Positions 10,906 through 22,741 of a stretch of DNA of 64,000 bases are shown piece after piece (position 1 is the stretch's first letter; each line of letters starts with the position of its first letter). The stretch is from Heligmosomoides polygyrus polygyrus (lineage: Eukaryota; Nematoda; Chromadorea; Rhabditida; Heligmosomidae). The notes beneath the pieces were generated by a model. It was not told the origin of the DNA. It was given only the letters and a program-made list of their open reading frames with translations, and searched no databases. The stretch lies in contig OX377202.1 of assembly GCA_947396885.1 (NCBI GenBank), positions 57,810,034 to 57,874,033 of the forward strand. The letters are read 5' to 3'. The position numbers and the translations under genes were made by a program.

Positions 10906-10936
10906 TTTTATTAATAATTTATTAATTAAGCCATTG

Positions 10937-12510
10937 ACCTCCCTCGATAGAGAGCCTTGGGGCTCTCTTGTTAAGAGGGATCTCGGGCTGTTTGTAACAC
11001 GGCCACGTGGCGCGTCCCCGGGTGGTGGATAAGGGAATGAAACGTGAACAAAATGCGACTGTGTACTGCACAGAGACGCAGGTGAGATGCAGGGAATAGA
11101 CTCCCTGCTCCTGCTGTGTCGGGTCGACTCGTTCCTTGTGGTTGGGAGCGGCATATTCATGCACAGTGTGCGTGGATGCGTTCATACCTGCGCGGATTGT
11201 AACTGTATCGGCCCGTCCATGAGCTTGCACTCGGTAGACTGGATACACGTAGGGCGATTCGAGGCAGCCTGAAAAGTCTCCTCACATTCCTTTGGACAGT
11301 CTGGCCGGCTGTCCGGAGTTCTTCGCCCGCATAACAGAGCTTAACTAGTTACTCGTGTGTACTCCAGTCAAACACTGCAGCACTAAAGGGCCTCATTCCC
11401 CTGATCCCGAAAGAGCCCCCATTTTCGCTGCGATGGGAAGGGCGAGTACGGAGACGCTGATAAAATCCCAAGACCTAACCAGACTGCGCAAATTTAGAAG
11501 GACTAAGATATCGATCTATACTTTCAACGCGGGCACGCAGGCATCGGACGCATCCGTCGAGAACCTAAAGATGCAAGCCAGGAAGACAAAGTACGACGTC
11601 ATCGGACTGACCGAGACGAGGAGACACCACAGCCTACACGCCGCCTACGACTCCGGAGAAGAACTGTTCCTCGAAACATGCGACAGCGGGGGAGTAAGCG
11701 ACTATGGTGTCCTCGTCAACACGCAATTGGCCATAAAAATCCACTCGTGGGAGTGTCTGACAAGCCGAATCGGACGTCCGGGGCTAAAGAGATGTGGCTT
11801 CGTGCCAGCTTTGACTGTGTTCGTGGAAGATCACACCTTCTACACTGTAATCGTTGGCGGCTTCAACGCTAAGATCGGGCCACGAAGTTTCCCAGAAGGA
11901 CTTCACATCGGAACCCACGGTTTGGAGTGAAACTAGCAAGGTGAAAGGCTGTCTAAGTTTATCATGTCGAAAAACTCCATTCATGGAAACTCACAGTTCC
12001 AGGAGCCTCCTTCCTTACAATGGACCTGGGAATTCCCCGGTGGCCAGTTCCACAACGAGATCGACCACATCGTCTTCAACTGCAAGTGTTGGCTGAACGA
12101 CGTCTTCGTTGACTCCAAGCAAGTTCTTCACGAGATCGGACCACCGCTTTTTTCGCACGAAGTTCTGCTATTCGTGTCAAGGAGAGAAGGCCTCGAAGTT
12201 CAAGAAGAGGAATCCCAGAACGGTCATCAACTGGGACCTCTACACCTCTCTTGCCGGCCTTTGAAAAGATACCGTCTGGACAACATTGACGAAGAATACG
12301 ACCGCTTCGTGCTGCGAGATAGTGCTAAAAGGGTGCCGATAGCTTGAAGACTAACAAGATACGTATGTCCCCGGAAACTCTGAAGCTGATACGACAGCGT
12401 GGAGCAGCACGAGCGTAAGGCAACTACCAACTGACACCCGAGCTTGCGAAGCTATGCAGAGCAGCGATAAAGGAAGATCTTAAGGAGAGAAGGGCGAAAG
12501 TGTCAATGTG
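10937..12510 (+). pseudogene. RTE-type retrotransposon copy 1 (5' region and endonuclease, decayed)
   Basis: It begins with the family 5' leader (cctcccttcg..-type start, ctctcttgttaagagggat) shared with the copies at 39265 and 42820. The apurinic-type endonuclease starts near 11510 (IYTFNAG), with [14 protein letters not shown] (catalytic Glu), then [10 protein letters not shown]. The family normally has GDFNA, so the catalytic Asp is replaced by Gly. After 11930 the frame shifts and continues with [10 protein letters not shown] and [11 protein letters not shown]. Similarity to the other copies stops at about 12500, before the RT. Several frameshifts make it non-functional. Confidence 0.85.
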
Positions 12511-13539
12511 TCAGTGTCCGACGGTAGTATTACTCGTTCGATTCCAGTAGTCATTCTCCCTATCCCTCCTCTCCCACCTTACCCATGTGCCGGCGGAGAA
12601 ATAGAGTAAAGTCAAGCTCAAGTACGAAGCCATCAAAAGGTCATGTGAAAATCTTAAAATATCGTAAAGTTGGGTAAAAGGTCATCTGAAAATCTTAAGA
12701 TATCGTAAACTTGGGTAACTCGCCGCCGAGGTGATAAATTTGCCAGCAGTCGCGCATGATTAAGCTCAAAGCAAGACCTACAGGCATACGACGCCCTGTC
12801 GAAGACATTCCTCTCGCTTCTTCCTTTCCAAAACAACGGACACGTGACATTAACAATTATATACATATAGTAAAATGACAAAACAAAGAAAGAAAACCCG
12901 CTCACGAGAACTGATTTCGCTTTTATTGCTCCCAGCTGGAAGCCGTACCCAGGGTGTCGCTTGGGTAGTCTGTTCTCTTGTAGGTTACATTGTAACGCCA
13001 TGTTTCCACCGGTACTCCTAGCATTGATGACGTCACAAGGAGCGGATTGTTCAGCGGTAGCCACGAAACGCTTCCGATATGTCGTCCGGAGACCGACCGC
13101 ATCTCTTGAGCAAGAGTCTTGACTACTGCCGATAATCTGGCCTCATTCGGCGGTTCGTCCCCGCGATTTTTCGCAAAAGGGGCGAATCGTCCAGCAGCAC
13201 TCCCTCCCAGCTCTCAGAGCACTATGCTTCGCGCGTTCGCGTCTTGTCCTCTTCACCCGCGCAGCAGTCCGACCCCGCCCGAGAAGACGCACGCGCGCGA
13301 CCGCACGCGGCATTTTGAGTCGCTGCCGCCTCCCTACTGTGGGCTAATATGTATATCACGGGCGTGAAGGTTCTCTGCTTCTGAAAGATGCAGTCGCTCG
13401 TGAATCACAATCACGAGCGAGATCAGTCTGTCCCCTTGATATTTAGAGCTCTCGAAATGGTTCTGCTTCTGCTTAAATATGAGTTCTATGGTGTCCTTTC
13501 GGGAATGGAAGTGATCGAATCGTTAGTACTGGGAGTCCG
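12511..13539. other. No gene recognised; 41-bp tandem duplication
   Basis: Two copies of a 41-bp unit start at 12635 and 12676 (aaaaggtcatgtgaaaatc and aaaaggtcatctgaaaatc). Downstream a CpG-rich stretch (13119-13370) has no recognisable product. Confidence 0.5.
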
Positions 13540-15079
13540 TACTATTTTCGGGCGGCTTGCTTCCCACAAGAGGAGTAGATTTCGTGCTGAGCATGAGCCA
13601 CGCGACAGTAAATCTCTCGTCGGTTGGAAGCCAGTTAACGACCGGATCATAAGGAGAACGCTTCCGTACCGGGCACATCAAAGTCACGGTGATTCAGATG
13701 TATGCACCGATTTAGGAGACAGAGGATGCGAAAAAGGGCGAAATCTAGGAATGCCTGTAGCAAACGATAAACAAAAGGCTTCGACGTGATTTGAAGATTG
13801 TAATTGTCACTTCAACGCCAAACTGGGCAGCGATCAGGCGGGGCTGGTAAAAGTTGTGGGGCCATTTACGTTAGCCAACGATACAAGCGAGAACTACTTG
13901 GTTAAAACAAGCCTGAAATTGAAACCGATGACATTGCATTCACATCCCTTTGGTATAGGTCGACTAAATGATGCCGCCTTCTCGGTAAACTTTTCGATCA
14001 AACTGCCAAACCGCTTTCGCAGGCTAGGCAGGTTCGAAGAGCGCGCAGAGATTGAAGAACATGGAATATCATAAAGGAAACCAATAGCGCTTGTGGAATC
14101 ATTTGGAGAAAGCAATGCACCCGCAAGGAACAGTGGATAAGGAATGAAACTTGGGATCTAATTGACAAGCGGAGACGAGCAAGGCAGCAAAAGGACCGAT
14201 CTAGCTTGAGAGATTATGATGAATGGGAGTATAGCAGCAACTATGCTGAACTTGATCGGCTGACCAAACGGTCATGTCGAGCAGCCAAAAAGAGATAGCT
14301 GATGCAAAAGAGTACGGAAGTACAACTTACTGGTGAACGTGGCGACTCGATACCCTGTATAGGCTAGTCAGAGAGGGAGAGAGAGGGAGCTATCAGGATC
14401 ACACACCAGCTCAAACGCACCGATAAACGATCGCAGCGGGAAGATTCTCGTCACAGACGAAGAGCAGATCGAGAAATGGGCTGTGCATTTCAAAGAAGTC
14501 CTGAACCAACCGTGATGAGGGGCTTTCGGGACGAGCAAGAGGAGAGTTCTCTAGAAGGCTACATGGGCGATATAACATTGCAGGAGACGGATAGAGCAAT
14601 CAAAAGTCTGAAAGGAGGTAAAGCGCAGAGTTTCGATGAAATCTCCGCTGAGCTTCTCAAAACAGGAGGCAGTGCAATCACCACAACACATACGAGGGTA
14701 TTTAACATATGCTGGCAACGTTTGGATGCTCTGGGAGACTGAAAGCGAGGAGTAATCGTCAAAATACCCAAAAAAACGTGTCTTATCGGAATGTGGGAAC
14801 TGGAGAGGAGTTGCACTGCTTTCTATACCTGGCAGGGTGTTGTACTCAATTCTACTACATCGATTACAAGCCGCGGTAGACGGAAGACTTCGCGAAGAGC
14901 AGTGTGGGTTCCGAAATGCGAGATCATGCAGCGAACAGATCTTTACATTACCTCACGTCTTTGAGTGGCGTATGGAATTTCGGATGCAACTTCTCATCAA
15001 TTTCGTGGACTTCCGGAAAGCCTCTCGGAAAGATAGTATGCACCGTGAACCGCTATGGTCTTTTCTTAGGTTCTGTGAT
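13540..15079 (+). pseudogene. Decayed LINE: endonuclease and first half of RT
   Basis: Fragments in several frames show LVGWKPVNDRII, CNCHFNAKLGSDQ (endonuclease DFNA region, here damaged), TANDTSENYLV, then the RT N-terminal region GYMGDITLQETDRAIKSLK and FDEISAELLKTGG, and EEQCGFRNARSCSEQIFTL followed by NFVDFRKA (first catalytic Asp region). The pattern fits the LINE proteins often annotated as craniofacial-development-protein-2-like. Coding similarity stops abruptly at about 15079 within the RT and resumes at 16551, so the element has been split by later insertions. Confidence 0.75.
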
Positions 15080-16261
15080 CCTAGTATGTAAGCGAGAACG
15101 GTCTTTTGTCTGTGTTTGTTTGTTTGTTTGTTTGCTGGAGGAGTGTGTTGGGAGGAAGTGTGGGGATGGGAGTGTTGTTGTTGTGTGGTGTCACCTACGT
15201 CTGTTGAAGACGTGTCGCCAATGTCACGCAGAAACGGCGTCCGGGTTCCGAACATGTGTCATCGACGTCGTGAAATCGAGCGTCCGAGTTCAGAAGAGGT
15301 GCTATCGACGTCGCTCAACAGGCGTCTGCGTTTAGAAGACATGTCACCAATGTCGCGCAAAGGATGTCCAGGTTGAGAAGAGGTGTCACCGATGTCGCGC
15401 AAGGGTGTTCGGATTCAGACGACGTGTCACTGGTGTCGCGTAATGGGTGCTTAGGTTAAGAAGACGTGTAACTGATGCCACGCAAAAGGACATCCCTTGA
15501 GAAGGCATGTCACCGACGTTCTTCATCAGGTGCCTGGGTTGAGCAGTGGTGTCATCAATGTCGCGAAAGGCCTGTCCGGATTCAGACGACGTGTTACCAG
15601 TCTAGGCGGGACCAGTAATGGGGGAGCGGTGAAGGATGGTGGTCCAGTAAGGAGGGATCAGGAAATGGTTGACCAATACAGGGGGACCAGTGAACAGGAG
15701 ACCAGTAAATGGGGTACCAGTGGAGGTTGGACCAGCAATGGGGACCAGTGAAGAGGGGGGAGGGGGGTCAGTGAAGGTGAGGAGACCTGTAAAGGGTTCA
15801 CCTATAAAGGGTAACCAGTGAAGGTGGGACCAGTAATGGAGAGCGGTGAAGTGGGGGGGGGGGTCCAGTGAAGGGGACCAATAAATGGGGTACCAGTGAA
15901 GCACCGGTCAAAGGGGGACCGGTAAGGGAGCCAATAAAGTGAACACCACTTAAGGGGGTTAAGTAAAGGGTCCAGTAATAGAGCCATTAAAAAGGGACCA
16001 TAATTAATAAATAGAACGAGTACTTCAGAGAATGAATCGCGTACGTGCAATAGAGGGTGAGGCACCATAGGAGCAGTTTTGAAGATTTTGCCCTACCGTA
16101 TTCTGCTACACCATTCTTCATAGCAAAACCAGTTTTTTACTGTTATGAATGAGAGAAGGCCTAAAGAGAGGATAAGAAGACGTTCGGGGTGTTCTATTCT
16201 CCGGGTTTGAGGCGAAGCCCCCAACCAGACGTTTGGCGCCGGCAAGCCGTTGAACGTCTGG
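15080..16261. repeat. Minisatellite block inserted in a LINE
   Basis: The first part (about 15180-15600) repeats a unit of roughly 55 bp containing cgatgtcgcgcaa, ggtt(ca)gaagacg and tgtcacc. It is preceded by a (TTTG)n run near 15115-15133. The second part (about 15600-15990) is a G-rich ggaccagtaa repeat. The block interrupts the RT of the flanking LINE. Confidence 0.7.
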
Positions 16262-16549
16262 TATAAGGATAAAGGACGGCGTTACTCAATCCCTTTTGGG
16301 ATCTGCCAGCACATTCTACTCCTAGGAGATGTCGTGGAGGCTAGATGAATGGGTATTTGGCCATACAATGACTTGACCAGTCGATGAACAAGTCAGCGCT
16401 TTCACCTTGCAAGACACCTCTGGTAGCAATTCACCGACCATCGAGGATGGAAGGCTTGGTTGGTTTGGGTGGGGTATCCGAACCAAGAACGTGGTATCGG
16501 GTGCACGCGACAGTGTTGGCACCTCCGACTGCTCTACGCGCGCCCTGGT
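16262..16549 (-). mobile_element. tRNA-derived SINE, full length
   Basis: Near-identical in layout to the copy at 58815-59106. On the minus strand it starts with a tRNA-like head whose box B region reads ggttcggat. A body containing tgtatggccaaatac follows, and the tail is ctttatccttat. The head abuts the resumed LINE coding sequence at about 16551. Confidence 0.8.
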
Positions 16550-16550
16550 T

Positions 16551-16985
16551 GACGTTTATGGTATACCCCAGCCTTTTGTGGAAGTATTCAAAAAGTTGTA
16601 CAAGAACTCATCCTGTTGCGTCAGAACGAATGGAAGGCACATCAAGTACTCTCACCTCTTCTGTTTAATTCCGCTCTGAACTTCAAATCTATGAAAAACG
16701 ATAAAACATGCATCGTGTGAAGCACAAGATATCGCATCACAGACTTCGACTTTACAGATGATGTGACTATCATATTTGAGAATAACGATGCATTGCAGCA
16801 GGCGACCAGAGACCTTGCGAACGAAGTAAGAAGATTACGATTAAATCCGGACAAATCGAAGGTCAGGAGGATAGGGAAAACAGATATGTACACAAATGTC
16901 AACATCGAGGCATCACAGCTTGAAACTGTCCAGTAGTTCACATATCTTGGGCGTACCGTGTCATGCGATGGATCCAACCTCACTT
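16551..16985 (+). pseudogene. Decayed LINE: second half of RT
   Basis: Continues the LINE broken at 15079. It reads VYGIPQPFVEVFKKLYKNSS, then FTDDVTIIFENNDAL (catalytic motif; the family has FADD, so Ala is replaced by Thr), then LRLNPDKSKV and FTYLGRTVSCDGSN, with a stop just before FTYLG. The order and spacing match one RT with the piece at 13540-15079. Confidence 0.78.
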
Positions 16986-17790
16986 AGCCTTGGTAGACTC
17001 CTGCTGTTGAGCATGTGGGCTGACGAGACTTCTCCAGTGCGGCAGCCACGCTGGGACATAGCTTGGAAGGACGGAGTCGCACTGCGACAGCGGAGGCGGC
17101 AGTGAAGGGGTGTGCACACGTCCACTGCCGTAGTGCTGCCAGCAGCGGTCGCAGCGGCAGTGGCAGCGAGGAATGAGTTGGGGCATTCCTCACTGTTGCT
17201 GCGTGCCGCTGCGGCGCAGTTCCACGTGCTGCAGTTGAATGTGGGCGGAGATACACATACAGGAATTGAATCCCTCTGGGCTTCATCAGACATATCCAAT
17301 TCTATGAAATCTCCTGTCACTGATCTTCTCATATTCAGTGACCCTTCTTAAATCGAGGTATTTCGCCTGACTAAAAAGGCTGTCTTCGAACACCAACCGC
17401 AGAAACTTGACGGGGGTTCTGTGCGCCGCGGAAGACGTCAAAATCTTGAAGTTGGGACTATTGCGACATGTGATTATGGCTTATCACGAGGATTATCCGT
17501 CAGCCGGCCTGCCTACTTACACTTAACGCAGGAGCCCTTTCCATTCTTGCAATTCTTGTAAGGCATGAGGAGGTGCCGGAGCCAGAAGCCCCACTCATGA
17601 TCCAATTTTCTGTGAAACTAGCCCCTAACCAATCGTCTTAACAGGACTTGCTCTCAAAAACTTATGGTGAGATCTGCTTCATACTTATTTTAAAGTAAAA
17701 AAGAAATTAAAACTTTAACATCGATAGCATTACGAGAGCTTCTGCAGTACTTGAAACCTCACGGCGCCTTAATACTGGTTGCTACACTTA
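16986..17790. other. No gene recognised
   Basis: It contains a GC-rich patch rich in ctgccgc/gcggcag (about 17040-17230), open in several frames without family motifs. The remainder up to the TA at 17789 is featureless. Confidence 0.45.
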
Positions 17791-18069
17791 TAGTACCGGA
17801 CGCGTCTTTTGAATAGACACTGCAAAAACCACAATTTTGCGGTTTTTGTGTCTTTTTGAAAAAACTCGCCCAAGAAACACGGACATATTTGAGCTCAGGG
17901 CACGAGCTCTGTCGTTTGGTATGCATATTTCATATGGATCCATGAAAATTCACGAAATTGAAAACATGCGATCCATAGTGAAGGGCGGTTGTGGACGAGT
18001 TGTCGGTCGCAAATCGTCGAAAACAGTTGCATGCTCACAATTCCTCTAATTTTAGCTTTTTTGAGAAAC

Positions 18070-19590
18070 GATTGATACCGCTCGATTTGCCTTTCCGAGA
18101 TCTATACAACCGTGTATACAACTTTATCAGAACGCCGCATTCTCGCAGTGGCTGGCCAAAACGAATGAGTGGAGCAGACTCTTTGCGATTAGAGCAGGTT
18201 ATTCCCCGGGACTTGCATATTTTCGGAGTATCTCAAACATGGCGTAGGTCGCCAGTACTCTTTCATGCCTGGAATCCTCCAGAGTGCGTCATGCACAATG
18301 CATATAGGATCGAACCCATCAATCGAGTGGGAGCGAAAGCTTGTAGAGTGGACATTTGGGCAGTTTTACAGAAGTTTTCAGCCGCCCTACTCAGGAATTG
18401 CTGTATTCTGTTTCAGGGAGACGTTGGAGTGCGCTGTGCACAAGGTATACAAGATCGAACCTATCAATAAAGTTGGCGCGACCGCTCGCAGATTGCACAA
18501 GCGGGTGTGTTCTGAGCGCAAAAACTCTGTCAACTTCGAAATTTCGGGCTGTAACTTGTAGATTTTGTAGGCAGTAGAAAGTGCAAGAAGCGCACTGAAA
18601 CATAGCCACGTAGCTTATGATTGGACATAGTTAGAGCGAAACGAAAACGTAGGTTAGTCTTGTGCGACACGATTTTTTCCGAGTTCAGTGAAGTACTGCA
18701 CGAAGACGAGTCGTGCAAAAATGCGTGGGCGAGCAGAACACTGAAGGCACCTTACGATGACGTGCTCGCAACTCCTCAGATGCCTAACCTGCCTTAGTCC
18801 CAGCTGCCATTTTAGAGCTGCGGAGGGCAGCGGTGAAGTTCCTTCCGCCCTTACCAGCCCAAATTTGAGCTCTCGGCACTCCTAATGATACCATTCTGTT
18901 CAGCTCCAGAAGCTCTATCGAGCGGTATCAATCTCGGTTAACTCTGGGATAATAGATTTTTTGACAATTTCGCATCAAAGGCAAGGCGGCTCAAGGCCGC
19001 GACAGAACGACGATGAGTCATCGAAAATCGATATTTTCGAAATTGGCCGAATTCCCTCGTCCAGAATAATCTAGGGGTTATTTTGTGCACTGATTATGAA
19101 TTCGACGTCCGTTTCTGAAAATTTCGCCGATTTTGCTCGGTTACCCGCCGTTTGAGCAGTTATCGCTATGGTCTCCTGCCATAATCGGCCAAATGGACTT
19201 CAGCATCGTGTTCGGCACCCTGAATAACCCCTGCCCTTAAACGAAGTGAGCAAAATCGTTGATCCTGCTCGACCACCTTCAGTTATCCAGGATAAAATTC
19301 TGCCAAATCCTGTTTCGAAAATATCGACTTTCGATGACGTCATCGTCCGCGCAAGCTCGCCCTAGGGTGTCCACGTTCTTGTGCTCAAATGTAGGCGAGT
19401 AAGGGCGGAAGAAACTTCACCGCTGCCTTCCGCCGCTCTTAAATGGCAGCTGGGAGTAGGGCAAGCTAGGCAGCTCATTCGTCTTGGCCACCCACTGCGA
19501 AAATGCGGTGGTCTGGTAAAACTGTATAATGGTTGTGTAGATCTCGGAGAGACAAATCGAATGGTACCAACTGTTTCTAAGGGGTTCTTA
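18070..19590. repeat. Inner palindrome of the 17.8-kb foldback
   Basis: The left segment near 18120-18170 (gcattctcgcagtggctggcc) is the inverted match of the segment near 19470-19520. The sequence between contains gatgacgtcat and aaatgtaggcgagtaag-type motifs also found in the foldbacks at 27.3 and 35.8 kb. Confidence 0.65.
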
Positions 19591-19806
19591 GTGTGCGCGC
19601 GAAGCGCTACGCGATAGCGCTTCATGGCCATTCCGCCGCACGCAGTCGAATAGTCAAAGTGAACTTCGCCGCGGCCACCGCAACAGTAGCGGCCTTCTCA
19701 TCGCGGGCATGACATACTTTTTCGCGCCGCGCGCGGTGTTTAGCTTTTGTCCTGGACGGATCGCCGTAGCGCTCCCTTGCAGAGCGATGAGCGATGGGAT
19801 GCGTTA

Positions 19807-19942
19807 GGCCTTTGTCATACCATCGCTCACCCCGAGCGACGCCTAATGATATGCTCCCAAATCGATCGGGCGGCACGATGGGAACGATATGGGTGCATAT
19901 CATTAGGCGTCGCTTGGTGTGAGCGATGGTATGACAAAGGCC
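19807..19942. mobile_element. PIF/Harbinger-like MITE (136 bp)
   Basis: Terminal inverted repeats of about 47 bp begin ggcctttgtcataccatcgc; the right arm differs at a few bases. The element is flanked by TTA on both sides (19804-19806 and 19943-19945), the 3-bp target duplication of the PIF/Harbinger superfamily. The loop is about 42 bp and non-coding. Confidence 0.88.
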
Positions 19943-20615
19943 TTACGTTAGGTGTCTCCCATTACTGTACGGGCAGAGCGACGCGCTTGATTACCGTAGG
20001 CATACCTGGTGCCGCGCCCACCACGGACAAGGTTTCACTCAGAGATGAGGCGACTTCTTCAGAGCGCGCATTGCACGGTGGACCAGAATCCGTGCAGGAC
20101 CGAAGGACCTTATTCCTTTTTATTTTCTGCTCTGTATTCTTCTTTTCTCCAACTTTTGGCCCGACCACACCAGTTTCTTCCTTTTTTATACTCCTTTAGT
20201 GCACGGCAGCTTTGTAGCTTTCGCTCAGGCCATGTTCCCTTTTTACCTTCTCCTGTGTTTTCATTTACTTGTTTTATAGTTCGTTAGTGAGTATAGTCCT
20301 TATGAACACGTTATCTTCATTGCGTCCGTTAAAGTGCGCAATAAGGTGAACATCCCCCCCCCCAGCAGAAGTCACTCAGAGCCCAAAAAAGAAAGGATGC
20401 AAGAAGCGAGCAAAGTCGTCAACCAGCACTCTACGACAGAAAGTCTGCTCCACGGCGCATGTTGTTCTCTGTTCATCCGTTGCATCTCGTCCAAGGCGGG
20501 CTCAACAACCCGCCACGCTACCGTACGAACCCTGAGCGATGCGACGAGCATTGAGAAGTTCAATTTCTTTCGCGTCGCTCTGCAAAACTCGACGGAAAGT
20601 GTGCACGAGGCCTAA

Positions 20616-21469
20616 GGCCTATGGTATACTCCCGCGTCGCTCCAGCGACGGGCGCGAAGCAATTGTCAATGACGCGCCTTCGCTGCGTGGCGGACGACGC
20701 AGTGTGGCGCGGTTGTCAGTTGATGCGCCATCGCTCCCGCGACGCGTCGCAGAGAAGTGTTAATACCTCCGAGTGGCGGGAGCGAAACATACTCCCGTGC
20801 GACGGGTAGCGATGGTCGCCGAAGGGGAGTGCTTGTCGTGCCCTTTTCTGTGCACTTCCGCTCACTTATTTCGACACTTCCTTGGTTCGTGAGCGTACCA
20901 CAGTGATTTCAACACACGTCCGCTGATGTTTTGGTGGTCATGTGATGTCTCTGTTGTTCTCTAGTAGGGGTTCCGTTGTGGTTAGGCTCATTTCGGGGTT
21001 TTTCTCCTGTGAACTTCCTCGCCGGCACGGAAATCCACATTCTGTGCCGGACAAGTCACAGGGAGGAGATATTTTTGTAGACTGTTTTTTCCCACTTGTG
21101 TGTCTCGTGTCGAGCACGGAAACGTCGGTTTCCGTGCCTATGGGTGGAATGAGAAACGAAAGAAATGCATAAGTGAGCACAAGCATGGCGGACCCCCCCC
21201 CCCCCTAGCGAAACACGACATCGACGAAACACCCTTGAAAACAACAATCTACAACGGTACACGGATCAGAGGGCGATAAAACGGGAATAAAACGCAAAAT
21301 TACGAACGAAACAAGGAACCCAAGAAAAAATGTGCAAAAGTCTCCGTCTGCAGAATTGCGAGAACTATGTCAGCCTCTGCGACGGCGACAGCTCGCGACG
21401 CGCGCCGCGAGCCATCGCGTCGCTGTGCAATCCCGCGCCGCTGCAGCGGACGGGAGTATACCATACGCC
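20616..21469. mobile_element. PIF/Harbinger-like non-autonomous element (854 bp)
   Basis: The ends read ggcctatggtatactcccg and, inverted, ggcgtatggtatactcccg. TAA flanks both sides (20613-20615 and 21470-21472). The interior is GC-rich with local stems (for example around 21028-21050 and 21105-21138) and a C run at 21188-21206; no transposase is encoded. A similar terminal motif sits alone at about 6998-7014. Confidence 0.82.
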
Positions 21470-21914
21470 TAAACGACGACTAAAAAAGGAGACAGTCAGA
21501 AGATGAGAGGAAGATCGCACGCCCCTGCTGGGAGGCGTGCGATCAAAACAAAAGTTTCCGGTCCGCATAATAGCGGTTATTCCCTGACGCCACGCCCCCC
21601 CCCCTAGCAGGGAGCGGATGTAACTCCGTCGCGCTGCCTTAAAAAAACTCAAAATGGATTAATTGTGATCAACGGTTTTCGACGGTTTGCGACCGACAAC
21701 TCGTCCGCAACCGCCCTTCACAATGGAACACATGTAAATTTCCATGGCTCCATATGAAATATGTATATAACGCCAAACGATAGAGCTCGAGCTCATAAGC
21801 TCAAATGTGTCCGTGTTTTTTTTTTCAAATGGACGACTTTTTGAAAAGACGATGCAAAACCAGCAAAATCGCGGTTTTTGCGGCCTCTACTTAAAAGACG
21901 CGTCCGGTACTGTA

Positions 21915-22618
21915 CTGGTCTGACAGATATCGTCAATCGATTTCAAGTCCTGTTTTATGCCCAGCCGAAAAAGTTCCAGTCTTTCGGGGTCAATGAATCT
22001 GTGCCTGGGAATTGCAAACCACGGTTCCACCTTTGGCTGACCTGCAAAATTATTGCATTGATCAATTACATACACTTGTGTTCGTGTGTTTTTTGATATA
22101 TCTCGCCGGAAGTGTGAATGAACTGTGCCACATTTGGATATATAGCTGAAAAAGTGACCGATTTTCAATTTATTCAATTAGACATAAGTAAATGTTGATT
22201 AAAAATAATGGTGTCAACCCTGTTTATACATGTAATGTAGGAAGATGCGAAGTGTTTTCAAACTTCTCGTTAATCTCAAAAAGTGATTTCACGAATATAA
22301 GAATAGCCACACTCCTAGTGTCGCTGTTAACAGCCTGATAACTAAGTGCTCCAGCTTCTGGGAAAATAGCGATTTTTTTCATGGTCGAAAAATGCTTCCC
22401 ATACCCACACATGGCTCCATACAAACCTCGGACTTTCCACCTACCAAAGATTGTCTACAAAATGTGGAGCCAGAGTGATGCTTCAGTACTAACCCGGCTG
22501 ACCATGTACGAAAAAATAACCTTTGTTCGGATGTCAGCAGGTGATCTGGAGCTGACAGAAGAGGAAGTTCAGTGCGTTTTGAAGTAGGAAATTATGAATT
22601 ACAAGGGGACGAATCTTC
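21915..22618. other. No confirmed gene; open frame 22381-22587
   Basis: The stretch has ordinary composition. The plus-strand frame 22381-22587 (68 codons, ending LELTEEEVQCVLK) lies directly before a mariner transposase remnant but does not itself show recognised transposase motifs. It could be a relic or chance. Confidence 0.35.
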
Positions 22619-22711
22619 TACAATTATTTGGGATGTGTGAAGGACCTCAAGGGAAAGACCTTCACCAGCGAGGATAGCGTGAAGGAGATAGTTAGACCTG
22701 CACAGGACTAA
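22619..22711 (+). pseudogene. mariner-type transposase C-terminal scrap
   Basis: The frame reads YNYLGCVKDLKGKTFTSEDS, then VKEIVRPAQD and a stop. This resembles the C-terminal tail of mariner transposases (L.GK.F.S.ED.....). Nothing upstream in frame extends it. Confidence 0.55.
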
Positions 22712-22741
22712 ATGCATTATCCCTTGTAAGACTCAAAGATA

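Larger units (their letters stand above)
17791..21912. mobile_element. Giant foldback, Tc1/mariner-type ends (4.1 kb)
   Basis: The outer arms (about 17791-18055 and 21650-21912) are inverted copies. The right end reads cagtaccggacgcgtctttt inward; the left end is the same with the first C changed to T. Both ends are flanked by TA (17789-17790 and 21913-21914), the target duplication of the Tc1/mariner superfamily. No transposase is present, so it would depend on one in trans. Two younger PIF/Harbinger-like elements have landed inside. The terminal motif CAGTACC is shared with the foldbacks at 27294 and 35790. Confidence 0.82.

Noticed and set aside
12654..13064. 136-codon minus-strand frame with a hydrophobic stretch (FFVLSFYYMYIIV)
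   Set aside because: No family motif and no supporting splice or start context, and it overlaps the 41-bp duplication; treated as chance.
17040..17351. Protein-coding exon in the GC-rich patch
   Set aside because: Open in at least four frames on both strands with alanine- or leucine-rich translations typical of GC-rich repeats and no conserved motif.
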